A DNA stretch of 37,711 nucleotides from positions 1 through 37,711 of the forward strand of contig JAQXRG010000159.1 in NCBI GenBank assembly GCA_029218405.1, in the 5' to 3' direction. The translations under genes were made by a program, and so were the position numbers. Source of the stretch: Bacteroidales bacterium. GTDB lineage: Bacteria; Bacteroidota; Bacteroidia; Bacteroidales; Bacteroidaceae. Positions 7,951 through 17,926 of this stretch are shown one piece after another; positions within the stretch are counted from its first letter, which is position 1, and each line of letters starts with the position of its first letter. The notes under the pieces were generated by a model. That model did not search any database. It was not told the DNA's origin and worked only from the letters and a program-made list of their open reading frames with translations.

Positions 7951-9070
7951 GGTTCTTGAGGTTTTCTTCGGCCAGCCGGCAGACTTCGCGGGCAATGACA
8001 TTGGCAGAGTCCTGGAAGGCCAGACGGGCAATATGGTTACTTAATTGGTTCAATTTGTCAGCGTCCTGCACGGTACGGACAGCCACATCCAGCAGCTTCT
8101 CCACCGCTTCGGCGTCTTTCACATAGAGGGCGGCCTCCTTATCGACCAGCGCCAAGGCATTCTTGGTCTGGTGGTCTTCCGCCACATTGGGCGACGGAAC
8201 CAGGATGACCGGTTTCCGCAACAGGCAGAACTCGGAGATGGAGCCTGCTCCGGCACGGCTGATGACCAGGTCGGCGGCACTGTAGGCGGCCGACATATCA
8301 GCGATGAAGTCGGTCGTGTAAAGCATGGGCAACGGCCCCGCCGCCGCCACACAGGCCCTGGCCTCGACAATGTAGAACTTGCCGGTCTGCCAGATGAACT
8401 GCACGCCAGAGGCCTTCACCTTCTCCAGTCCCTGCATGACACACTGGTTGAGCGTACGCGCCCCCAGACTGCCTCCCACGATGAGGACGGTCTTCTTCTG
8501 CGGGTCCAGTCCGAAACAGCGCACCGCCTCATCATGTCCCAGCACCGGACGGGTCAGTCCCTGCCGTACCGGATTGCCGGTCAGCATAATCTTGCTGGCA
8601 TCGAAGAAACGTTCCATCCCCTCGTAGGCCACACAAATCTTGCAGGCTTTCTTCGCCAACAACTTGTTGGTGACACCTGCATATGAGTTCTGTTCCTGCA
8701 GCAAGGTAGGGATGCCCATCCCCTGGGCCGCCTTCAAGGTAGGGCCGCTGGCATAGCCCCCTACCCCGACCGCCACCTGCGGACGGAAGTCACGGAGAAT
8801 TTTCCGGGCCTTCCACTGGCTCCTGACGAGCTTGACGAGCACGCTGAAGTTCTTCCACAGGTGCTGACGGTCGAACCCGGCGACGGGCAGACCGATGATA
8901 CGGTATCCGGCAGCGGGCACCCGCTGCATCTCCATCCTTCCTTCCGCACCCACAAAAAGGATGTCGGCGTCGGGATGTTGTTCCTTTATGGCGTTGGCGA
9001 TGGAAATGGCCGGGAAAATGTGTCCCCCGGTGCCACCGCCGCTCACGATGATTCTCAATTGCCTGTTCAT
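7940..9070 (-). CDS. murG: UDP-N-acetylglucosamine transferase MurG
   Basis: MurG converts lipid I to lipid II on the inner face of the cytoplasmic membrane. The 376-residue GT-B glycosyltransferase starts MNRQLRIIVSGGGTGGHIFP, with the classic glycine loop, and has GVGGYASGPTL, LQEQNSYAG and ISRAGAGSISE, all MurG hallmarks. The open frame extends 44 codons upstream towards ftsW, but that part is Lys/Arg-rich and unlike the family, so the ATG at 9070 is chosen. A 64-nt gap separates it from ftsW, one of the two largest in the cluster, and that gap contains a possible internal promoter. It overlaps murC by 11 nt. Confidence 0.97.
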   Translation of the reverse strand: MNRQLRIIVSGGGTGGHIFPAISIANAIKEQHPDADILFVGAEGRMEMQRVPAAGYRIIGLPVAGFDRQHLWKNFSVLVKLVRSQWKARKILRDFRPQVAVGVGGYASGPTLKAAQGMGIPTLLQEQNSYAGVTNKLLAKKACKICVAYEGMERFFDASKIMLTGNPVRQGLTRPVLGHDEAVRCFGLDPQKKTVLIVGGSLGARTLNQCVMQGLEKVKASGVQFIWQTGKFYIVEARACVAAAGPLPMLYTTDFIADMSAAYSAADLVISRAGAGSISEFCLLRKPVILVPSPNVAEDHQTKNALALVDKEAALYVKDAEAVEKLLDVAVRTVQDADKLNQLSNHIARLAFQDSANVIAREVCRLAEENLKNHGC

Positions 9071-9088
9071 GTCTTGTCTAATTTTCTG

Positions 9089-9116
9089 CAAAGGTAGAAA
9101 TAAACGGAGAAACAAA
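9089..9116 (-). promoter_or_regulatory. Possible internal promoter before murG
   Basis: In the 64-nt ftsW-murG gap the minus strand reads TACCTTTG (9089-9096), a perfect TAnnTTTG -7 box, about 19 nt before the murG ATG. The nearest TTTG (9113-9116) is only 16 nt upstream, shorter than the usual 19-21 nt, so strength is uncertain. It could give separate expression of murG through ftsZ. Confidence 0.35.
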
Positions 9117-9134
9117 CTCGTTTTTACCACTTTT

Positions 9135-10394
9135 TCATTGTTTTTCCTCTTTTTCGTCCAGGATAGCCGCCTCTTTCTGCTCGTCCGGCAAACCGGCAGC
9201 ATGCTCCTGTTCCGCCGCCTGCAAAGCCAGCTCCTCCTGTCGCTTCAGCTCCTGCACATGCCGGCTCACGCTCAAAAGGATGCCGATGTAGGCACAATTG
9301 ACCAAGGTAGAGGTACCGCCTTTGCTGATGAGCGGCAACGGCTGCCCCGTGACCGGCATGATGCCTACGGCCACCAGCATGTTGAACATGGCCTGGGTGA
9401 CCAACAGGATGCCGATGCCCATCACGAGGAAGGAGTAATAGGGCTTGTCGCAGCCCCGGGCTATCTTTCCGATGCGCATCAGCAGGATGATGTAGAGCAA
9501 CGCGATGCAAGCCCCTCCTACCAGTCCCAGCTCCTCGATGATGATGGCATAGATGAAGTCGGAAAAGGCCTGCGACAGGAAGTCACGCTGCACGCTGTTG
9601 CCCGGTCCCTTCCCCACAATGTTACTGGTGGCGATGGCGATGTTGGCATGCGCGATCTGCGCGTCGTTGTTGATGTCGAACTTTTCGGGAGGAATCACCG
9701 CATCGTTCATGTGCGTGCCGAGACGGTTCTGCCAGGTGGTCATACGGTGCAGCCCGATGGAGTTCCACACTTCGCCGGGCACCAGCTTGACCGTGGCAAA
9801 CGCCAGCATCAGCGAACCGATGCCGAAGGCGGTCAGTATCAGCATCTGGCGCATGGGAATGCGTCCGATGAACATCATCAGATAGACACTGCCCACTAAC
9901 AGGACAGCCGTGGACAGGTTTTCCACCCCAATCAGGACAAACGTGGGACAGGTCACGATGAGGATCCATTTAAACGCCGGCTTGCCTGCTCCATCCTCCG
10001 TGTGGAACATCGACAGTATCTTCGCCACCGCAATGATGTTCGCCATCTTGGCCACCTCGGACGGCTGGAACTGGATGAAGCCCAAATCAATCCAACGGCT
10101 GGCCCCGTTGATGGCCGACATGCCCAGCACAATGAGCAACAGCACCCAGGCGATAGGCAGCAAGGCCACACCGGCCTTGAACACCTTACAGGGAATGTTG
10201 TGGATAATCCAGACAATGAAGGCACCTCCCATCAGCAGCACCAAGTGGTTGGTGATGGGTCCCCAGTGGTCGCCGCTCTTATACGTCAGTGTGCTCGACG
10301 CACTGAACACCTCGATGATGGAAACCGTACAAAGCAGCAGGAAAATAATCCAGATGACTTTGTCGCCTTTGAAGAAATTCTTGAGCAGGTCCAT
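9135..10394 (-). CDS. ftsW: Septal peptidoglycan glycosyltransferase FtsW (SEDS)
   Basis: FtsW polymerises lipid II glycan strands at the septum together with the class B PBP encoded upstream. The 419-residue protein has about ten hydrophobic segments and SEDS-family stretches: GASRWIDLGFIQFQPSEVAKMANI (central), DFIYAIIIEELG, and PLISKGGTSTLVNCAYIGILLSVSR near the C-terminus. A hydrophilic Glu/Ala-rich tail of about 40 residues follows the last membrane span. It lies 12 nt after murD. The surrounding murein genes and cognate PBP support FtsW rather than RodA. Confidence 0.95.
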   Translation of the reverse strand: MDLLKNFFKGDKVIWIIFLLLCTVSIIEVFSASSTLTYKSGDHWGPITNHLVLLMGGAFIVWIIHNIPCKVFKAGVALLPIAWVLLLIVLGMSAINGASRWIDLGFIQFQPSEVAKMANIIAVAKILSMFHTEDGAGKPAFKWILIVTCPTFVLIGVENLSTAVLLVGSVYLMMFIGRIPMRQMLILTAFGIGSLMLAFATVKLVPGEVWNSIGLHRMTTWQNRLGTHMNDAVIPPEKFDINNDAQIAHANIAIATSNIVGKGPGNSVQRDFLSQAFSDFIYAIIIEELGLVGGACIALLYIILLMRIGKIARGCDKPYYSFLVMGIGILLVTQAMFNMLVAVGIMPVTGQPLPLISKGGTSTLVNCAYIGILLSVSRHVQELKRQEELALQAAEQEHAAGLPDEQKEAAILDEKEEKQ

Positions 10395-10406
10395 GCGCCA
10401 CGATGT

Positions 10407-11738
10407 TTAAAGGTTTCTTACACACGCCTTGAACTGGTCGCCACGGTCCTCATAGCTCTTGAAGAGGTCGAAGCTGGCGCAGCAAGGGCTCAGCAGCACG
10501 GTCTCTCCTTTGCGGGCCATCTCGTAAGCGGCATCGACGCAGTCCTTCATGCTCTGCACGTCGCGAACGGGCAGTCCGAAGCCATCGAAGAAGGCATGCA
10601 GCTTCTCGTTGTGCAGACCCAGGAAGATAAGACCGCTGCACTTCTCCCGCACCAGGTCGGCAATCTCACTGTAATCGTTGCCCTTGTCCTTTCCTCCCAG
10701 AATCAGGATGGTCTTGGTCTTCATGCTCTGCAGGGCGTACCAGCAGGAATTGACGTTGGTGGCCTTCGAGTCGTTGATGTACTCTACCCCGCGCACCCGC
10801 GCCACTTTCTCCAGCCGGTGCTCCACCCCTTTGAAGTCGCTCAAAGCCTCACGGATGCACTCGTTCTTCACCCCGGCGATATTGGCAGAGATGCCGGCCG
10901 CCATCGAGTTGAACAAGTTGTGCGTGCCGGTCAGGGCCAGCTCTTCCTGCTCCATGTTGAACGCCACGGGCTCCATGAACCACACCTTGTTCTCCTCGAC
11001 AAAAGCGGCCAGTCCGGCCTCCTTCTTGGCGGCAAAAGGATAATAATGGCCGTGGATGCCGTACTTGTGCAGCTCGCGCTGGATGATGGGGTCATCGTTC
11101 CAGAAGATGAAAGCATCCTCATCGGTCTGGTTCTGGATGATGCGGAACTTGGCGTCCACGTAGTTCTGCATCTGGTGTCCGTAACGGTCCAGATGGTCGG
11201 GCGTGATGTTCATCAGCACCGCGATATTGGCATGGAACTTGTACATGTTGTCCAGCTGGAAACTGCTGAGTTCGATGACATAATAGTCATAGTCGTATTC
11301 CGCCACCTGATACGCCAGGCTTTGGCCGATGTTGCCCGCCAGTCCTACGTTCAGCCCCGCCTTCTTGAAGATGTGGTAAATCAACGACGTGGTAGTGGTC
11401 TTGCCGTTGCTGCCGGTGATGCAGACCATCTTCGCGTCCGTGTAACGTCCGGCGAACTCAATCTCCGAGATGACAGGGATTCCCTTCTCCATCACCTTCC
11501 GTATCATGGGGGCGTCGTTGGGAATGCCCGGACTCTTGATGACCTCGTCCGCGTTCAGGATGAGTTCCTCCGTATGCCGGCCTTCCTCCCAAGGAATGCC
11601 TCTCTCGTCCAGCAGTTGCTTATAGTTGTCCTTGATGGTGGACATGTCCGACACAAACGTGTCGAACCCCTTCTTCTGCGCCAGTACGGCTGCTCCCGCG
11701 CCGCTCTCTCCGGCTCCTAAAATGACAATTCTTGCCAT
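10407..11738 (-). CDS. murD: UDP-N-acetylmuramoylalanine--D-glutamate ligase MurD
   Basis: This cytosolic ligase adds D-Glu to UDP-MurNAc-L-Ala. The 443-residue sequence starts MARIVILGAGESGAGAA (UDP-binding loop), has the ATP-binding ITGSNGKTTTTSLI near residue 110, then ITPDHLDRYG, and YINDSKATNVNSCWYAL, which are MurD signatures, and a C-terminal domain with LILGGKDKGNDY. It lies 17 nt after mraY and 12 nt before ftsW. Length and motifs are normal. Confidence 0.97.
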   Translation of the reverse strand: MARIVILGAGESGAGAAVLAQKKGFDTFVSDMSTIKDNYKQLLDERGIPWEEGRHTEELILNADEVIKSPGIPNDAPMIRKVMEKGIPVISEIEFAGRYTDAKMVCITGSNGKTTTTSLIYHIFKKAGLNVGLAGNIGQSLAYQVAEYDYDYYVIELSSFQLDNMYKFHANIAVLMNITPDHLDRYGHQMQNYVDAKFRIIQNQTDEDAFIFWNDDPIIQRELHKYGIHGHYYPFAAKKEAGLAAFVEENKVWFMEPVAFNMEQEELALTGTHNLFNSMAAGISANIAGVKNECIREALSDFKGVEHRLEKVARVRGVEYINDSKATNVNSCWYALQSMKTKTILILGGKDKGNDYSEIADLVREKCSGLIFLGLHNEKLHAFFDGFGLPVRDVQSMKDCVDAAYEMARKGETVLLSPCCASFDLFKSYEDRGDQFKACVRNL

Positions 11739-11755
11739 GGCTCTCTATTGTTTTG

Positions 11756-13024
11756 TTATCGTATCTTTAATGTAATGATGGTGATGGCGGCCAGCACGAT
11801 GGTCACAATCCAAAAGCGTACCGTAATCTTCGACTCGTGGAACACGTTCGACGGGTACGTAATCAGGTAGCTGCACTGCGGGTCCAGCTGTGCCATCGTG
11901 GTCCGGAAATGGTCGTGAATGGGCGTACGCTTGAAGATGCGCCGCTTCACGCCCTTCTTCTTGCCCCGCTGGAAATACTTCACCTGCAGGATGACCGAAA
12001 GGTTCTCGACGAGGAACACGCCGCACAGGATGGGGATGAGCAGTTCCTTGTGGATGATAATGGCCAACACTGCGATGATGCCACCGATGGTCAGGCTGCC
12101 CGTGTCGCCCATGAACACCTGTGCCGGAAAGGCATTGTACCACAGGAAACCAATCAGCGCACCAATCAGGGCACAGATGAAGATGACCAGTTCCTCACTG
12201 CCGGGAATGTACATGATGTTCAGGTAACTGGCGTACTCGATGTGGCTCGACACGTAGGCCAGGATTCCCAAGGTAGCCCCGATGATGGCCGAATTGCCCG
12301 CCGCCATGCCGTCCATGCCGTCGTTCAGGTTGGCGCCGTTCGAGACCGCGGTCACCACAAAGATGGTGACCAGCACGAACACAATCCAGCCCACGTCCTT
12401 GGCCTTGTCGCCGAGGAAGCCCACAAAGTCGGCATAATCCAGGTTGTTGTTCTTGAAGAACGGGATGGTGGTCTTGGTCGATTTCTGGTCCTGCGCCTTG
12501 TGGATGACCTCCACCACACGGCCGTCCTGCTGAATCTCCACGTTCTCGCGGATGACCACATCGGGGCTCATGTACAGGGTCAGTCCGACAATCAGTCCCA
12601 GTCCCACCTGGCCGATAATCTTGAACTTGCCGTGAAGGCCTTCCTTGTCCTTGCGGAACACCTTGATGTAGTCGTCGAGGAAGCCCAGCGTACCCAACCA
12701 GAGGGTCGTGACGAGCATCAGTATCATGTAGATGTTCTCCAGCTTGCCCAGCAGCAGGCAGGGAATGAGCACCGCCACAATGATGATGACCCCTCCCATG
12801 GTCGGCACCCCTACCTTATTGACGTTGAAGGGGTCGATGGAAGCGTCACGTTGAGTTTCGGTAATCTGCCTGCGTTTCAGCAGACGGATGAAAAACTCGC
12901 CGAAAATGGCGGAAATCAGTAGGGAGAGAATGACAGCCATCAGGGCACGGAACGACACATAGCCGAACATCCGCGCTCCCGGGAAGTCCATCTGCTCCAA
13001 GTATCTAAACAGGTAATACAACAT
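11756..13024 (-). CDS. mraY: Phospho-N-acetylmuramoyl-pentapeptide transferase MraY
   Basis: MraY moves phospho-MurNAc-pentapeptide from UDP to undecaprenyl phosphate, making lipid I. This 422-residue polytopic protein has GVPTMGGVIII, FLDDYIKVFRKDKEGL (the Asp pair of the active site), NLNDGMDGMAAG and AFPAQVFMGDTGSLTIGG, all invariant MraY blocks. It is longer than the E. coli enzyme (360), largely because of a hydrophilic insertion of about 50 residues after MSPDVVIRENVEIQQDG, a feature I associate with Bacteroidetes MraY. It lies 11 nt after murE. Confidence 0.97.
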   Translation of the reverse strand: MLYYLFRYLEQMDFPGARMFGYVSFRALMAVILSLLISAIFGEFFIRLLKRRQITETQRDASIDPFNVNKVGVPTMGGVIIIVAVLIPCLLLGKLENIYMILMLVTTLWLGTLGFLDDYIKVFRKDKEGLHGKFKIIGQVGLGLIVGLTLYMSPDVVIRENVEIQQDGRVVEVIHKAQDQKSTKTTIPFFKNNNLDYADFVGFLGDKAKDVGWIVFVLVTIFVVTAVSNGANLNDGMDGMAAGNSAIIGATLGILAYVSSHIEYASYLNIMYIPGSEELVIFICALIGALIGFLWYNAFPAQVFMGDTGSLTIGGIIAVLAIIIHKELLIPILCGVFLVENLSVILQVKYFQRGKKKGVKRRIFKRTPIHDHFRTTMAQLDPQCSYLITYPSNVFHESKITVRFWIVTIVLAAITIITLKIR

Positions 13025-13035
13025 CTCTTATCGTC

Positions 13036-14493
13036 TTATTGCTCGTTTTCAAATTGTTCGCGCACCACTTCCTTGTCATCGAAATGGTGCTTTACCCCTT
13101 TCACCTCCTGGTAATCCTCGTGCCCCTTGCCGGCAATGAGGATGACATCTCCGGCTTCCGCCAGCAGACAGGCCGTGCGGATGGCCTCGCGACGGTCCAC
13201 AATGGAGAGGACCTTGCGCAGGTCGTCCTTGCCCAGTCCGGCCAGCATGTCGTTGATGATGTCTTGCGGCTCCTCAAAACGGGGATTGTCGGAAGTGATG
13301 ATGACCCGGTCACTGTTCTTGACCGACTCCTGGGCCATGATGGGCCGTTTGCCCTTGTCGCGGTTGCCGCCGGCACCGACCACCGTAATGACCTTTCCCC
13401 GGCCCCGCAGCACCTCGTGGATGGCATCCAGCACATTGACCAACGCGTCGGGCGTATGGGCGTAGTCCACAATGGCGGTATAGCCTTTGGGCGAACGGAG
13501 CGCGTCGAAACGGCCGTTCACCGGTCGCAGCGTGCTCAGTACCAGCAGTACCTCCTCCGGCTGCTTGCCCAAGAGACAGGCGGCCCCATAGACCGCCAGC
13601 AGGTTCGAGGCATTGAAGCGGCCGATGAACTGAACGTTCACCTCGCGGTTGTTGATGTCCAACAGCATTCCTTCGAAGCCGTCCTCCAGCACCTTCCCCT
13701 TAAAGTCACACAACGTGCGCAGCGAGTAGCTCGCCACCTTGGCACGGGTGTTCTGCACCATCACCATCCCGTTCTTGTCGTCAGCGTTCGTCAAGGCGAA
13801 AGCCTCCTTGGGCAGTCCGTCAAAGAACGCCTTCTTCGCCTTCAGGTAATTCTCGAACGTCTTGTGGTAGTCCAGGTGGTCACGGGTGATATTGGTGAAG
13901 ATGCCCCCCACAAACCGGAGTCCCCCGATGCGCTTCTGGTCGATGGAGTGCGAGCTGACCTCCATGAAGGCATACTTGCAGCCTTCGTCCGCCATGCGTC
14001 CCAGCAACCGGTTCAGGGTAATGGGGTCGGGCGTGGTATGGTCGGTAGGAATCGCTTCCCCGTCAATGTAATTGCAGACCGTCGAGAGCAGTCCGACCTT
14101 ATAGCCGAACCGACGGAACATATTATATAATAAGGTGGCGATGGTGGTCTTTCCGTTGGTGCCGGTCACGCCCACCAAATCCAGTTTCGAGGTCGGGTCG
14201 CCGTAGAAGGCGGTCGCCAGCCGGCCCACAGCCTCCTCCGTATCGGCCGTCTGTATGTACGTCACGCCTTCCACCCGCGTTTCGGGCAGTTGCTCGCACA
14301 CCACAGCGACCGCACCGTTCTCGATGGCCTTCCCGATGAAGGCGTGCCCATCAGCCTGTGTACCTCTGACGGCCACAAACAGGCCGCCTTCCCGCACGCG
14401 GCGGGAATCCATCTCAATTCCTTTCAATTCCTTGTCGGTGGTTCCGACAATGCTTGCTACACGAATTGCTTTCAGAATTTCAGCTATTCTCAT
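13036..14493 (-). CDS. murE: UDP-MurNAc-tripeptide synthetase MurE, meso-diaminopimelate type
   Basis: MurE adds the third stem-peptide residue. The 485-residue protein has the N-terminal [18 protein letters not shown] block, the ATP-binding [29 protein letters not shown] and [12 protein letters not shown]. The substrate-selecting motif reads DNPR (in [11 protein letters not shown]), which in characterised MurE enzymes specifies meso-diaminopimelate rather than lysine. It lies 9 nt after the PBP gene and 11 nt before mraY. Function and specificity follow from established motifs. Confidence 0.97.
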   Translation of the reverse strand: MRIAEILKAIRVASIVGTTDKELKGIEMDSRRVREGGLFVAVRGTQADGHAFIGKAIENGAVAVVCEQLPETRVEGVTYIQTADTEEAVGRLATAFYGDPTSKLDLVGVTGTNGKTTIATLLYNMFRRFGYKVGLLSTVCNYIDGEAIPTDHTTPDPITLNRLLGRMADEGCKYAFMEVSSHSIDQKRIGGLRFVGGIFTNITRDHLDYHKTFENYLKAKKAFFDGLPKEAFALTNADDKNGMVMVQNTRAKVASYSLRTLCDFKGKVLEDGFEGMLLDINNREVNVQFIGRFNASNLLAVYGAACLLGKQPEEVLLVLSTLRPVNGRFDALRSPKGYTAIVDYAHTPDALVNVLDAIHEVLRGRGKVITVVGAGGNRDKGKRPIMAQESVKNSDRVIITSDNPRFEEPQDIINDMLAGLGKDDLRKVLSIVDRREAIRTACLLAEAGDVILIAGKGHEDYQEVKGVKHHFDDKEVVREQFENEQ

Positions 14494-14502
14494 ATTACTT
14501 CA

Positions 14503-16629
14503 TCAATTAAGTGTCAATACTATGGTTTGTCCCTTGCGGAGCGCCGAACCCGCAGACAGGCTCTGCGACTTCACTTGTCCCACTCCGTGCAGGCGGACGC
14601 GCAGTCCTTGGCTTTCCAGCAGATAGACGGCGTCTTTCGCGCCCATGCCGATGACGCTGGGCACCCGCTTCGCGTCCGGCTTGCGCAACTTCAGTTCGGT
14701 GTGGGTATCCGACCGGCTGGCCGTCCCCCACACGGGATAATTCACGTCGGGCACCGACTCGCTGTTGCCTTTCACCTTCAGCGACCGGAGTACGAGCGCG
14801 GCCTCGGCCATATCGCCCTGCTTCACGTCGGGCACCAGCACCGATGTGGAGTCCTTGGCGTGCGACAGGTTGTAGAACAGGTGCTTGGCATAGACCCGTT
14901 CGGCAATCTTGCTGAACACACTGCCGGCCTGCAAGCCGCCCGAAGCCGGCCCGTGAGGAATGTGAATCTGCACGATGCAGCTGTACTTGGGATTCTCGGA
15001 GGGGAAATAGCCGCAGAAGCTGACTAAGTAGCTGACGCCTCCCGACTTATAGCCCGCCGCGCCCTGTGAAATCTGGGCGGTACCCGTCTTGCCCGACACA
15101 CTGAACTGCTTGCTGCCGGCCGGCTTGGCCAAGCCCTGCGACACCACCTTGCGCAGGATGGTGCGAATCATGGTCAGCGTGGAGTCGGAACAGATTTTCG
15201 GGTTCACCACCTCGGTAGGAATCTCCTCCAGGATTTCCCCGTCCTTGGCAATGGCCTTCACGAATTTCGGTTTCACCATCACCCCGTTGTTGGCGATGGC
15301 GTTGTAGAAGTTCAAGATATAGATAGGCGGTATCTGCGTCTCATAGCCGATGCTCATCCACGGCAGGGAGGTGGCGGCAAAATAGCTGCGCTCCTTCGGG
15401 CCGCGGATACGCGGGCTGGCCTCGCCGACAAAGCCCAGGTGCAACGGCGTGTCAATGCTCATGCGGCGCAGTCCGTCCACGAATTTCTGCGGATCCTTGC
15501 CGTAAAACTTGTCGATGATGCAGGATACCCCCACGTTCGACGACACCTCCAGGATACGGGTCACATCAATCTTGCCATACCCGCCCTTGTACCAGTTCCA
15601 GTCCTTCATCGGGCTGCCGTGCATGTTCACCACTCCATTACCGGTGTCCACCTCATAATCAGGGGTAATATACCCGTCCTCCAAAGCCACCATGATGGAG
15701 GCCGTCTTGAAGGTGGAGCCGGGCTCCATCAGGTTGCTCACCGAGGCGTTGCGCATCTCGTAATAGTTGCCGTCGCCCGCGCGCTGCATGTTGACATTCG
15801 CCTTCACCTCTCCGGTCGCCACTTCCATGACCACTGCCACGCCGTCCACGGCACCGAGGTTCTTCAGCTGGTCGGTCAGCGCCTTCTCGGCGATATCCTG
15901 CATGTCCACGTTGATGGTGGTGATGATGTCACACCCGTCCACCGCCGGCTTGTCCACGATGTTCAGGTATTTGTTCATCACCTTCTGGCGGTGCGTGATG
16001 CCGTCTTGTCCCCGTAGGATGGAGTCGTACGTCAGCTCCAGTCCGTTCTTCGCCCCCTGCGCCACATCGGGGAACATATCGCCCAGCGTGCGGCGTGCCA
16101 GTGATCCGAAGGGCTTCTTGCGCTGGTTGAACGCCAGCTCATGGAATCCCCCCTTGTATTTCGAGAGGTTAAAAACCGGCAGTTTCTTCACCTCCTTCAG
16201 CTCCAGGTACGAGATGCGGCGCGGGTACAAGAGGTAGTTCCGGCTCTTCTTCTTCCGTCCGGCCAGCAACACGTTGCGGAACTCCTTGGCGCTCCTGTCG
16301 GGGAAAATGGCATGCAATCCCTCACTGATTTCCGTCAGGTGGTTCATCAGCATCGTATCCTTCTGCTCGCCTCCCGCCACGAAGTCCATGTATATCTTGT
16401 ATTCCGGCAGGCTGCTGGCCATCAGCTTCCCGTCGGACGAGATGATGTTGCCCCGGGTAGGATGCACCACCACGTTCTCCTTGACGAACCGGTCGGCCAC
16501 CTCCTTCCAGTACTGCCGCTCACCGAACATGATAATGGTCGCCTTCACAATGATGGCGATGGCCAGCAAGGCGAATATCAACACGATGAACGTGTATCGC
16601 AGCAAGATGTTCTTTTGTCCGGGTATCAT
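14503..16629 (-). CDS. ftsI: Septal class B penicillin-binding protein FtsI (PBP3) with C-terminal PASTA domain
   Basis: This transpeptidase cross-links septal peptidoglycan with FtsW. It has 708 residues: a short cytoplasmic tail, one membrane anchor (about 9-30), a pedestal domain beginning with HPTRGNIISSDG, and the transpeptidase domain with SxxK at S305-K308 (EPGSTFK), SxN at S363-N365 (SSN) and KTG at 514-516 (SGKTGTAQ). The last 60 residues (from VPSVIGMGAKDA) fit a PASTA domain, which is absent from E. coli FtsI but common in Bacteroidetes and Gram-positive relatives. It lies 2 nt after ftsL and 9 nt before murE. All catalytic residues are present. Confidence 0.95.
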   Translation of the reverse strand: MIPGQKNILLRYTFIVLIFALLAIAIIVKATIIMFGERQYWKEVADRFVKENVVVHPTRGNIISSDGKLMASSLPEYKIYMDFVAGGEQKDTMLMNHLTEISEGLHAIFPDRSAKEFRNVLLAGRKKKSRNYLLYPRRISYLELKEVKKLPVFNLSKYKGGFHELAFNQRKKPFGSLARRTLGDMFPDVAQGAKNGLELTYDSILRGQDGITHRQKVMNKYLNIVDKPAVDGCDIITTINVDMQDIAEKALTDQLKNLGAVDGVAVVMEVATGEVKANVNMQRAGDGNYYEMRNASVSNLMEPGSTFKTASIMVALEDGYITPDYEVDTGNGVVNMHGSPMKDWNWYKGGYGKIDVTRILEVSSNVGVSCIIDKFYGKDPQKFVDGLRRMSIDTPLHLGFVGEASPRIRGPKERSYFAATSLPWMSIGYETQIPPIYILNFYNAIANNGVMVKPKFVKAIAKDGEILEEIPTEVVNPKICSDSTLTMIRTILRKVVSQGLAKPAGSKQFSVSGKTGTAQISQGAAGYKSGGVSYLVSFCGYFPSENPKYSCIVQIHIPHGPASGGLQAGSVFSKIAERVYAKHLFYNLSHAKDSTSVLVPDVKQGDMAEAALVLRSLKVKGNSESVPDVNYPVWGTASRSDTHTELKLRKPDAKRVPSVIGMGAKDAVYLLESQGLRVRLHGVGQVKSQSLSAGSALRKGQTIVLTLN

Positions 16630-16631
16630 GG

Positions 16632-17000
16632 TCAGTCATCCTCCTTAATTAGATAGGGCGGAGTGGTGGCAGTCCCCAAGGAGTTCTCCCCCTCTTCCGT
16701 CGATATGTATTCCTCAATGCGCGACTGCCGGCTCCGTTCCGTCAGTTCCGACGAGACGGTCAGCGCGTCGTATTTCGTATCCACCAGTTCCTTCTTCAGG
16801 CGGTCTATCTCAATCAGTTCCATCTGGCTGGAGTAGCGGTTGTCCACATACAGGATGGTCATGATGACCACCAGAATCAGCAGGTTGCCCTGCCTTCTCA
16901 GGAAGTCATGCGCCAGGAAGTCACCGCCCAGGATGCTTCGCAGGCTGATGTGTCCGTGGTCCGGATGCTTCTGCCGGGCGTCAGTCTGTTTCTCGTTCAT
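16632..17000 (-). CDS. ftsL: FtsL-like divisome protein
   Basis: This small bitopic protein of 122 residues has a charged cytoplasmic N-terminus, one membrane segment (about residues 37-52, LLILVVIMTILYVDNRY) and a periplasmic helical region (about 58-105) likely to coil with FtsB. FtsL sequences are poorly conserved; size, topology and position between rsmH and ftsI make the call. Its ATG overlaps the rsmH stop (ATGA), implying coupled translation, and ftsI follows after 2 nt. Confidence 0.85.
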   Translation of the reverse strand: MNEKQTDARQKHPDHGHISLRSILGGDFLAHDFLRRQGNLLILVVIMTILYVDNRYSSQMELIEIDRLKKELVDTKYDALTVSSELTERSRQSRIEEYISTEEGENSLGTATTPPYLIKEDD

Positions 17001-17926
17001 GATTCAGTTGCCTCCGTTTTTTCTGCAATCCTCAGTTTGGCGCTGCGCGAGCGGGGATTGCGTTCCTGCTCGTCGCTGCCCGGAGTGATGACCTTGTTGT
17101 TCACCGGCCGGAAGGGCGACTGCACACGGCCGTAGAAGTCCGTGGTCTGCCGGCCTTCCGCATTGCCTGTCCGGAAGATGTTCTTCACCATGCGGTCCTC
17201 CAATGAGTGGTACGTGATGACCACCAGCCGTCCGCCCGGCTTCAGGACCTTGGCGGCGGCGGCCAGCATCTCCTTCAGTGCCTCCATCTCCTGGTTCACC
17301 TCTATCCGCAGCGCCTGGAACACCTTGGCCAGCTCTTTCTTCTCGCGCTCGCGTCCGAAGAAAGGCTTCACCACTTCCAGGAAATCACCAATCGTGGCCA
17401 TCCGCCGCTGCTGGCGGGCTTTCACCAAGGCAGCCGCCAGCTTGCGGCTGTTCTTCAGTTCGCCATACAGGTAGAAGACATCCGCCAGCCGCTCTTCGTC
17501 ATACTCGTTGACGACATCGGCCGCGGTGCGCTCCGCCCGTTTGTTCATCCGCATGTCCAGCTGGCCGTCGAAACGGAAGGAAAAGCCCCGTTCCGCGTCA
17601 TCGAAGTGGTGGGACGACACGCCCAGGTCTGCCAGGATGGCATCCACCTGCTCCACCTCGTGGTAGCGCAGGAAATTGCGCAAGTAGCGGAAATTGCTGC
17701 GCACGAACGTGAACCGCCCGTCCTCCACCAGGTTGTGCTCCGCGTCCTCATCCTGGTCGAAACTGAACAGGCGGCTGTCAGGCCCCATACGTCGTAAGAT
17801 TTCTTTCGAATGCCCTCCTCCCCCGAATGTCACATCCACATAGATGCCGCCATCGTGAAGGTCCATCCCGTCAATGCTCTCGTCCAGCAGGACCGGGACG
17901 TGGTAAGTCTGTTCTGTTTCGTTCAT
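16997..17926 (-). CDS. rsmH: 16S rRNA (cytosine(1402)-N(4))-methyltransferase RsmH
   Basis: RsmH (MraW) uses S-adenosylmethionine to methylate N4 of C1402 in 16S rRNA. The 309-residue protein starts with HVPVLLDESIDGM and has the SAM-binding YVDVTFGGGGHSKEIL, ADLGVSSHHFDDAERGFSFR, and the late blocks LRIEVNQEMEAL and VITYHSLEDRMVK, all RsmH signatures. It is the first visible gene of the dcw cluster: upstream are 293 nt and then a divergent gene, with no mraZ between. It overlaps ftsL by 4 nt. Confidence 0.97.
   Translation of the reverse strand: MNETEQTYHVPVLLDESIDGMDLHDGGIYVDVTFGGGGHSKEILRRMGPDSRLFSFDQDEDAEHNLVEDGRFTFVRSNFRYLRNFLRYHEVEQVDAILADLGVSSHHFDDAERGFSFRFDGQLDMRMNKRAERTAADVVNEYDEERLADVFYLYGELKNSRKLAAALVKARQQRRMATIGDFLEVVKPFFGREREKKELAKVFQALRIEVNQEMEALKEMLAAAAKVLKPGGRLVVITYHSLEDRMVKNIFRTGNAEGRQTTDFYGRVQSPFRPVNNKVITPGSDEQERNPRSRSAKLRIAEKTEATES

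Noticed and set aside
10002-11720. 572-codon plus-strand frame antisense to ftsW/murD
   Set aside because: It crosses a gene boundary on the other strand, has no recognisable domains and is rich in His/Gln/Val as expected for an antisense shadow.
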